The position numbers and the translations under genes were made by a program. A stretch of DNA of 64,000 nucleotides from Lindgomyces ingoldianus. Its lineage: Eukaryota; Ascomycota; Dothideomycetes; Pleosporales; Lindgomycetaceae. The stretch lies in the NCBI RefSeq assembly GCF_010093535.1, contig NW_022985173.1, positions 1,060,855 through 1,124,854 on the forward strand, written 5' to 3'. The notes beneath the pieces are model-generated. The model was not told the DNA's origin, made no database searches, and worked only from the letters and a program-made list of their open reading frames with translations. Shown piece after piece: positions 56,543 through 64,000 of this stretch (positions are counted from its first letter, which is position 1; every line of letters begins with the position of its first letter).

Positions 56543-59500
56543 ATCTCGGTAATCCACCTGTCTTCCTGATACGCAAACAGATCCCGAGAGCTCGTAATGG
56601 TAGCCAAATAAATACAGTCCAAAGAAGACGTGATTGGTTATAGTGGTCTGCGTGATAGCGTTAATTTCAAAGGTGGGAAGGCTGGAAAGGCTGGAAAGGC
56701 TGGCGCTGTGCACCAGTGGATGGCAGCATAAGATTTGGATACAGATAGAGAGGGCTTGCAAGTATTTGAGACGGATTATATGGTGTTGATGCAGCTTTGC
56801 AGAGGGGTGCTCTGAGCTTTTTATACAAGCGAGAGGAGCCTGATTGGCTACCTCGCTGCACCCAGCGCTTACCTGCCGCTCACTGCAATGCACTACTACT
56901 TATCTAGTACTCACCCAGTGCTCACCCAGTGCTAACCTCCAATCCATCTACTACTCACCTGCTGCTCCCTTATTCATCTGAATTCCGGTAATGCCCCACT
57001 CTTACCCAACACTCTGCTCAGTTCAGGTGCTCTCCGCCAGGGGTTTCTCTTAAGCAGAGCAAATCAACAGTACCTCACATCACTTTTCTGCGCTTTGCCG
57101 CCCCTATCTGTAGAAGCGGAATTCATGCAGTTTCAAAGCAAGGATAGGCGGTTATATTATTACGAAGGACGGTAAGGTGGCACGAAGGCGGTATTGTTGG
57201 ATGGAGCAATACATGTAAATTTCATTTCATAACACAGAGAGTATACTTCCCTAATTTGGAATACTAAATGTGCAAAAACAAACACAAGTGTTTGAAGCGT
57301 TGATTCGGGATTGATCGGGATGCGGACGCAGAGAATCAACCTATAGGTATCGGACACCGAGGGCAGGAGTGACTTTCATGGCGTCCTGTATCATCTTGGG
57401 GAATTCATGGAAATCAATCTATCTTCGGTACCCCTCAAAAGATGCTTTTGGTAATCCAGAAGCTTTGGAGCATATCCTCTAGGCCTTGACAACCATATGT
57501 CGTAGCGAGTCCAGGATTGGCGGATACGATCTTCCTGACTTCGGTATAGATCATTATACAGATGGAATACGAAGGAGGTGCCCTTCTAAGATGTTTGATG
57601 TTGAGAAATAAGGTTTTGCGGAGACATAAGTCGTAAGAAGTCAGTGTGGTCCAGACCCTCATGATTTCCTCTTATTGAAATGCTCGCACACTTCAATAGA
57701 TGATCTAAGACCAGTGTTTCACGCCCTGAACAAGACTTCCTCGAATGAATGAGAGGTGGAGTCGGGGCAGCTTGGTCATGGCAACTTAAGTTACAATCAA
57801 GCCTGAAGAAGGATCATCTAAGTTAGAAGTAGTGAAGATACCGTTGTGGTTCTGCTACACCCATAAGTTACCTTTGTATTTAAGGAAGAATATCGAATCC
57901 CCTGATCTTTTAGGCCTCTGAAAAATTGCGCAAAGCTAAACGTGCCAGAGCTTCTGAACGATGTTATGGTAGACATGAGAAACAAGTAGGCTATGCTGGT
58001 AACCACGCACAGCCCATTGGCAATTATTCAATTAGTCCATGTAGTAGACGGAAGTCAAGTTGAGTTAATTTTCATCATGTTGAGCTGGATAATAAATCTA
58101 ATGGTTGCGGTCCTTGCTATGGTAGACTAATACTAATTAGGAATAGCTATACCGCTAGGTCATTGTAGTCATCTACCCTACTGTATTCGTTCTAGTCTAT
58201 TTATTTTCTTTGACAACGTACTTTTGCTAAGCACTAACTCTACAGACACAGTAAGATTGAGCATTGTGTGTTCAGAATGGAAACAGGAGGTCTAGCGCTT
58301 GCAAAGTTAGAACAAAGGACTAGCTCATCCTTGTCGTACTGTTAGCCTTGCTATGTTGGTGAAACTGGAATTGGAGACTGAATTACTTTACTATCTCTAG
58401 GTGAAAAAATTCTGGGTTGTGGACTTAATAGGTGATATTAGACGCAACAAAAGAAGAGAGGCAAGCCAAAGAAAGACAAGGTGACAAATCGTCCCAGGAA
58501 AAAGTAGCCTTCAATCTTCATTCAAAGTTGACCTGAGTAGAGGAGTGTGTATCTTCACAGAGTTACCCATATTAACCCAGATAAAGACTAGAGATGATAT
58601 TTCAAACCTGAATGACATTCACGTAAGCATAGTCACTGGGTCCCAGGATTAGTGTGCAATTGTAAACAAGAACTAGAGATTCCTTGTCATAGAGAGAAGC
58701 CTTGCCGCTACTGTCTTTAGCAAAACGTCCGCAACTCACCTCCGCAGTCTTTCACCACCACAAATTCTTTCCAACCTCCTGCGAACAGTCTTTCTCTCAC
58801 CCCCTCACCTTCTGGAATTAAAGTTTTCGAAGACATCTACATAACCCTCCCAAACCCCAAAACTCTCAACAGGATCAAAACAGGCTGCTTATGTGGCCGT
58901 AAGGTCCATTGGTACTTATACCGCTGAGGTGACAAGCCTGAGTCTGACATTCAGAATCGCCTCAACATTAGTTTTCGGCTTAACAAAATATAGGCTCAAG
59001 ATTCCGAAACGGGTTCTCCGCCGTTCCTCCGCTGGCAGGCCCAAGGTTTCCGTTTTTCTATTTTTACTTGGCTGGTCAAGTGGGCTGGGTAGTGGCCGGG
59101 GTTGGGGTTGAGAAGGAGAGGGACAACCTAGTCAGACAGACACGTTAGTGAGCTTTAGTTTACCAACATCGTCGACGCTTACTGTGGGATGGACCATGCC
59201 GTAACCCTCACTCAAGACAACAACTCTACTGACTCACTTCACCCCCTCGAGGATAGGATCGAAATAATATTACAGTTTTTTTATTCCTGCTTTCTGAATT
59301 ATTTAAACGACTCCTGCGCTCGCACGCAGAATCGAGTCTCATTCGGTAATCTTGTCTAGAGAGGAGATGGGATATCCAGGGTATTGTACACACAGGCGCA
59401 CACAAATACGCACAACTCAGCTCAACACCAGCCTAAGCCATCAACAATTAACTCAACTCAATGCAAGCGCAAGACAATGCCCCAAATACGCCATCAAGCT

Positions 59501-59924
59501 TAATCCCGCCCCATGCCATGCACTCCCGATGCTAATCGCCATATATGCACGAGCTTGCCACATATTAAGTACGCCTCCCGCTCGCTTGCGATTATGGAAT
59601 GCATGATGGGTGAGGGATATCCCATTCCTTGACCCACCACAACGCCGTCGCTTTTACAAAAGGCGGTAAAAAGCTTTGCAAGTTTCACTGTTGAAAAAGC
59701 GACTTTTGAAAGACGGACAGACAGGGTCCACGACGGGTAACGAAAGAAAGTTGGCCCAGCTGCACGCACCAAATCCTATATGATTCGGGTGGGCAGGGGC
59801 ATGGGGAAATCTAACGGCCGTGACATGACACAAGGAAATGATGAACAAAGGAAATGGTTTCGTTCCGTTCCGTTCTAGAGCCCAATGTGAGAATTACAGG
59901 TATATGATTATGGAGCCCCGGTGG
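56543..59924. other. Gene-poor region, 3.4 kb
   Basis: Upstream side of the HET gene and downstream side of the PPR gene. It starts with a 9-bp repeat, then short direct repeats of CTCACCCAGTG near 56910, then AT-rich sequence to about 58800 with only short frames. No gene, tRNA or transposon end was recognised. Confidence 0.45.
56677..56703. repeat. 9-bp tandem repeat in HET gene upstream region
   Basis: Three copies of AAAGGCTGG (the first begins with G) lie 135-161 bp upstream of the HET gene start. Probably in the 5' UTR or promoter. Confidence 0.8.
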
Positions 59925-62900
59925 TTAAACCGAGGGGGAAGAAGTGTCGTTAGCAACTAGAGGTGCGCGTCCGCCTCCTACCAACTCGAGAATCTTGCCT
60001 GCGACAGCAGCTGGGTATCCGCGAGAAAGACCCTCGTTGACGACAGCCATTGCGCTGGCGCGGTCTTCGACAGCCATGAATGCACGTGTCATGGCTTCGT
60101 AGGTACTTGGTTCGCGCTTGTCCTTGGATACCGAATCGTAGATAGCTTTCGCCTTTTCAATGTCGTGAGCGAGAGCCCAGCCATGGATCAGCGAGTTTGC
60201 GATGTAGGGAGTCATTTCTACGTGGCGTGCTTTCATGTCCGAGAGAATGGGCTGCGTGTCGGAGATCTGGTGGTTTGCGACCATGGCTTCAAAGAGGGCT
60301 TGGTAGAGACATGCTTGGGGACGGACACGGGAGTCGGCGAGAATGGTGTCGAAGAGCTTGCGTGCGCCTTCCATGTCATGGAGAACGCACCCTTTCGCGT
60401 GGACCAGGGATGAGTAGTGTACGGCTTCTGGGACAGCGCCCGCTTGACGGATTTGCTCGAGGACGCGTTCCGCAGCTTCCATGTCAACTGGCTCAAGGGT
60501 AGCATATGTATCGATGAGGAGCTTGTAGGTATGCGTGGTGGGTTCAATCCGCTTCGACCGCATACGATCGTAGTACGCCAGCACTTTACTCCGATCGCGC
60601 TTCGTCGTGAGGAAGAATTGCATCATACTGTGATATGGTGCAGGTCTGGGCTTATAGTTCGGCATGCTCTCCATCTCTTCAAACAACTCTTCCGCGAACT
60701 TCTCGTCACTTACCCTGCACAGCGCGTTCACAATGGTACCATATGTCACACTCGTAGGACGGATACCCAGATTCCGCATCTCGGAGAAGTAGAATAGGCA
60801 GTCGTCGATACGGCGTGCTTTTCCAAGCTTACCGATGAGTGCGTTGTACAGGAAGGACGAGGGCTCGACACCTTCAGCTTTTGCGCGGAGGAAGATTTTT
60901 ACGGCCTCGGTCGCTTCATCAAAGGTCTTCGTTGATTCTTTGAGTGTCGTGATGTAGAGACCGAAGGTGTTAGCCGAAGGTGCAGCGCCCATGTCGAGAA
61001 GATCCTGGTGGTACTGAGCAGCGAGACTACGTTGACCGGTAGTGAGACAGGCGGCGACCATGGCGTCTAGGATAGTAACCCATCCGTAGCGGACAATTCG
61101 GTACTGAGGAAGGAGAGGTACGTCCTGCTTAGCGAGGTTGAGGATGTCGTGAGCGAGGTTCAAGCGGTCTTCCTTTGCAGCAGCGTTGATCAGTTTGGCG
61201 TAGGTGAAAAATCGAGGATGCCGTCCTGCGCGGCGCATGTTCTTGAACTTCATCAAAGCCTCATTGAGGTGTGATGCAGATCTGCCATGGGTTTTCTCGA
61301 GCAGCTCGGTAATGGTAACGGAACCCTTATTGTCAGTGGTGGCAGCGTAGGGATCATAGGAGTCCTCAAATGTAGATGCTGCAGGGACAGGTGCTGTTTG
61401 AGCCGGGTAAGCTGTGAACGCGGCGGGTGAGTAGATCGGTTCCGGGGCAGGATGCTTATAGTTGTACCATCGATGCTGTAGGTCCCCGCGGTCAAGCTTA
61501 ACGAGTACCTTCTCGACGAGACTAGCAGTAGACTTATTCACTGGCGAGCCAGTGGAGGCGATGACTTCGAGTAGGTGGGCAAATCGGGCGGCGTGGGATA
61601 CGTCGACTTCAGCGTCGTTAAGAATTATACCAGATTGGATCTGCATCAAAAGAGTGATATCCTCGAAACTGAGCTGAGCGATAGCCTCCGGGCCCATACC
61701 GGCAAGCAAGTGGTGTGCAACTGGAGTGACCAGGCCGCCATTCTCAATCATCGACCACATCAACTCCATGCTAGCCCGTGGTGGGAGGATGATGGATCGC
61801 CGAATCATAAAGTGTCCAATGACTTCCACGGCCTCGTCGATGTGCTCAACGATTTCCATCTTGGCCTGGTTCGAAGCCGCTTGAGAATCTCGGATGCGGG
61901 CAAACATCTGACGGCCCTGGCGAAGGCCACGCTCAGCGTGACCACTTCCGATGAGAGCAATGCTGTGCATGGCCGTCGGTTCGATGAAGTCTGGTTTCGT
62001 AGGAGAAAGCTCCAACATTCTCCAGAACACATCTGCGGCCTCAATGTTTCCATTACGGATATGCATAGCGCCCATAGCCATAGCGGGACGAGACAAATCG
62101 ACCTCAGCGGGCAGGGCATCGAAAGCCTCGGTGGCGACGTCCATTACATTTTTATCAGCAGCCTTAATGCAAATGGCAGCCATGGCGATATGACGTGCCT
62201 GCGGGCTGAGCATGTCGGCAGCGTGGACGAAAGCTTCCTGGAAGGAGTCGTTCTTCAACCATTCCGGCAGGAAGGCCTTCAAGCTGACAATGTCGCGTAC
62301 CGAGGTGATGTCTTCCGGAGCAACGAGAGCACTCTCGATCTTTGAGAGGAATTTCTGTCCGCCTTCATGTCGGCCGCAGATTGTGTATGCTCTGATTAGA
62401 GCAGCGTAAACATCATTGTCTTTTCGCGACACATTGATTTCTCCCTTGTCGTGCGAAATAGCCAATGCCTTGTACTCGTCATAGCATTCGACAGCGCTCT
62501 TCAAATCACCGATTTTGCCAAAAGCGTGGATCATAGGCACAAACATATCCGCGGCCGGAACTACATGCCTGGATTCCATGTGCGCATAGATTCGTACCAT
62601 GTCCTCAACACGTTCGCCTTCAGCGCAAGCGGTGACCAGGAGACGGTAAGTCTTCTCAGAGAGGTCGCGGCCGGCTTCAGCACTGACAGCAGCATCGAAA
62701 AGCTTGACGGCAATCGAAAGAGATCCATCTTCGGACAAAATATCAAACTCGGTCTCGTTGGAATGAAGCATGAACCTGCCCTCCTCTTCCATGCCGCCAT
62801 ATCGTACTCGCTTCTCTTCCAAACCTTGCTTCATAGAAACTACTTCCAAGGATCGTACGGAAAGAAGCTCGATGAGTGAGGTGTAGGTTGCGATGTTGGG

Positions 62901-63818
62901 AACAACTCGGCGACGGAGCATGTCAGAGTAGACGTCCAGAGCCTTGGGCACGACCTGATGTTTGGTCTTTGGAAGATTGATCGCCGCAGAGAGAAGTACA
63001 TTGTATGATGAAACTGATGGTTTAACACCAGAAACAAGCATCGACTCGAATATAGCTGGAATCTCGGCATAGTGGCGCTGTTCCGCGAGCTTTTGGAGCT
63101 GCTCGGTGTACGTATCTACGTCAGAGACACTCGCGGCAAAGTTGGAATCGGTGCGGCTTAATGTGGTGGAATCAACAAGGGTATCCGAGACGGTGGCGGG
63201 TGACTCTGAACGTGCCTCCTCTACTGGAGACAAGTTTTCTTGCTCAACTGGGGGAACGGCAACTTCAACCTCGGCCTTGAATTTTGCGGCCTCTTGCGCG
63301 ATTGCCTCATCCACTTGGGCGAGTGCTACTTCCTCCGCCTTTTCGTCACGCACAACCTTTTTGAAGTCGTCAACGGTGCTTGTGCTGTATGCGCGACTGA
63401 CACCGGCACGTGGCGGCACAGGCTCCGCCGACTCCTCGATAGCGACACTGGCTTCTTTTGATTCGGCCTGACTCTTGGGCACCGTCGATTGAGGCTTCCA
63501 CTCAATAAGCTTTCGAAATTGGAACTGCGACCATTCTTTATCTTCGACGCGTTGATGCTTTTGCCATGCTGCATAATATGCAGCTAAACCGGAGTCTTGA
63601 TGGTCAGCATGGGCAGCCGCCTTGACGGCGCCTGTCGTAGAAGTCGAAGCAAAGGCATGCTGCTGTTTTTGTGCGCTAGTTTTGCGGAATCGATCTTGCG
63701 AGTGGAACGAGGCTAGCGGGTTGTTTTGCGAGACACCAGCGACCACTGACTGAGCATAACCATGGGTAAAGCCTTTCGCAAGACTCTGGCGCGCGAGGTG
63801 GAAGCTCTTAAAGACCAT
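59925..63818 (-). CDS. Mitochondrial pentatricopeptide-repeat (PPR) protein
   Basis: One exon of 1297 aa. The N-terminus MVFKSFHLARQSLAKGF is a mitochondrial targeting sequence (basic, no acids). A segment AALYYAAWQ-like (LAAYYAAWQKHQ, then EWSQFQFRKLIEWKP) near residue 80-110 is, as I recall, shared with a widespread Pezizomycotina PPR protein. PPR helix pairs appear at about 275-330 (SYNVLLSAAINL; VPNIATYTSLIELL), about 390-480, and as a C-terminal array at about 985-1260 (LYNALIGKLGKARRIDD, GIRPTSVTYGTIVNAL, RIEPTTHTYKLLIDTYA). PPR proteins bind single-stranded organellar RNA and act in mRNA stability, processing or translation. Specific targets cannot be read. An acidic Ala/Glu/Val-rich linker separates the presequence from the repeats. 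The 1.3-kb shadow frames on the plus strand are ignored. Confidence 0.9.
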   Translation of the reverse strand: MVFKSFHLARQSLAKGFTHGYAQSVVAGVSQNNPLASFHSQDRFRKTSAQKQQHAFASTSTTGAVKAAAHADHQDSGLAAYYAAWQKHQRVEDKEWSQFQFRKLIEWKPQSTVPKSQAESKEASVAIEESAEPVPPRAGVSRAYSTSTVDDFKKVVRDEKAEEVALAQVDEAIAQEAAKFKAEVEVAVPPVEQENLSPVEEARSESPATVSDTLVDSTTLSRTDSNFAASVSDVDTYTEQLQKLAEQRHYAEIPAIFESMLVSGVKPSVSSYNVLLSAAINLPKTKHQVVPKALDVYSDMLRRRVVPNIATYTSLIELLSVRSLEVVSMKQGLEEKRVRYGGMEEEGRFMLHSNETEFDILSEDGSLSIAVKLFDAAVSAEAGRDLSEKTYRLLVTACAEGERVEDMVRIYAHMESRHVVPAADMFVPMIHAFGKIGDLKSAVECYDEYKALAISHDKGEINVSRKDNDVYAALIRAYTICGRHEGGQKFLSKIESALVAPEDITSVRDIVSLKAFLPEWLKNDSFQEAFVHAADMLSPQARHIAMAAICIKAADKNVMDVATEAFDALPAEVDLSRPAMAMGAMHIRNGNIEAADVFWRMLELSPTKPDFIEPTAMHSIALIGSGHAERGLRQGRQMFARIRDSQAASNQAKMEIVEHIDEAVEVIGHFMIRRSIILPPRASMELMWSMIENGGLVTPVAHHLLAGMGPEAIAQLSFEDITLLMQIQSGIILNDAEVDVSHAARFAHLLEVIASTGSPVNKSTASLVEKVLVKLDRGDLQHRWYNYKHPAPEPIYSPAAFTAYPAQTAPVPAASTFEDSYDPYAATTDNKGSVTITELLEKTHGRSASHLNEALMKFKNMRRAGRHPRFFTYAKLINAAAKEDRLNLAHDILNLAKQDVPLLPQYRIVRYGWVTILDAMVAACLTTGQRSLAAQYHQDLLDMGAAPSANTFGLYITTLKESTKTFDEATEAVKIFLRAKAEGVEPSSFLYNALIGKLGKARRIDDCLFYFSEMRNLGIRPTSVTYGTIVNALCRVSDEKFAEELFEEMESMPNYKPRPAPYHSMMQFFLTTKRDRSKVLAYYDRMRSKRIEPTTHTYKLLIDTYATLEPVDMEAAERVLEQIRQAGAVPEAVHYSSLVHAKGCVLHDMEGARKLFDTILADSRVRPQACLYQALFEAMVANHQISDTQPILSDMKARHVEMTPYIANSLIHGWALAHDIEKAKAIYDSVSKDKREPSTYEAMTRAFMAVEDRASAMAVVNEGLSRGYPAAVAGKILELVGGGRAPLVANDTSSPSV

Positions 63819-64000
63819 TTAGGATATTGACGAACCCTTCAAATTCGAAGGGTGAGACTGGCAGGAGGAGAGTCAGCATAGAGCTTGTAGGATGTTCTAG
63901 AAGGACGCGGAATGGGTGCGTACTATTATTCTCAGAGCGCGGCGATGTTGCAGGTTCATTTGACGACTATGGCCGCCAAAGAACGCGCTGGATGGGGGTA
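63819..64000. other. PPR gene upstream sequence
   Basis: Short 5' flank of the PPR gene reaching the window edge. Nothing specific recognised. Confidence 0.4.

Noticed and set aside
61575..62345. 256-codon plus-strand frame
   Set aside because: Lies wholly opposite the PPR gene with no family features of its own.
1..64000. CRISPR array, prophage or bacterial operon
   Set aside because: The window is eukaryotic: spliced genes, fungal families and no regularly spaced repeats.

Overview
The window is nuclear DNA from a filamentous ascomycete (Pezizomycotina; the class cannot be fixed from sequence alone). This rests on short introns (about 48-156 bp) with CTAAC/CTGAC-type branch sites, two HET-domain incompatibility genes plus the wreck of a third, a lone dispersed 5S rRNA gene, an NDR kinase of the COT-1/Cbk1 type, and fungal families such as the CAP59-type (GT69) glycosyltransferase. 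No prokaryotic operons, CRISPR arrays, intact transposons or viral genes were seen. Exon joins below were worked out by eye from splice signals, reading phase and family motifs. Several genes are therefore longer than any single open frame, and two (a small acylated protein and the RNA polymerase subunit) depend on short exons.

Left part (1-26 kb): a gene-poor decayed stretch; an MFS transporter (2766-4808, +); a 125-aa N-myristoylated protein (5945-6466, -); a six-finger C2H2 factor with Zap1-like features (7080-9285, +); a single-pass SH3 surface protein resembling Fus1 (11699-13680, -); 4.3 kb without a recognisable gene; a 5S rRNA gene (17998-18116, -); a 1031-aa HET protein (18377-21472, -); an aldo/keto reductase pseudogene (22267-23249, -); a Nudix hydrolase (23775-24383, +); and a GST whose second intron appears to be GC-AG (24472-25357, -).

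Middle part (26-45 kb) is gene-dense and mostly housekeeping: a four-TM fungal protein, a METTL13-like methyltransferase, a small mitochondrial membrane protein, VPS37 of ESCRT-I, a 1050-aa coiled-coil protein, the COT-1/CBK1 kinase, the 72-aa RNA polymerase subunit Rpb12/RPC10, and a Baeyer-Villiger-type flavin monooxygenase. COT-1, the coiled-coil protein and the Fus1-like SH3 protein could all bear on polarity or morphogenesis, but their proximity does not show that they work together.

Right part (45-64 kb): a family X DNA polymerase with an N-terminal BRCT domain (47129-49588, -), a GT69 glycosyltransferase (50986-52679, +), a HET pseudogene and an intact HET gene on the same strand (53484-56542), and a large mitochondrial PPR protein (59925-63818, -), separated by AT-rich gene-poor stretches. 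The most interesting points are the HET gene/relic pair, the 3n stopless intron inside the polymerase BRCT domain, the GC-AG intron in the GST, the cysteine-rich zinc-finger factor, and a recurring switch to G-rich coding strands at gene 3' ends. I found no clearly novel multi-gene system.
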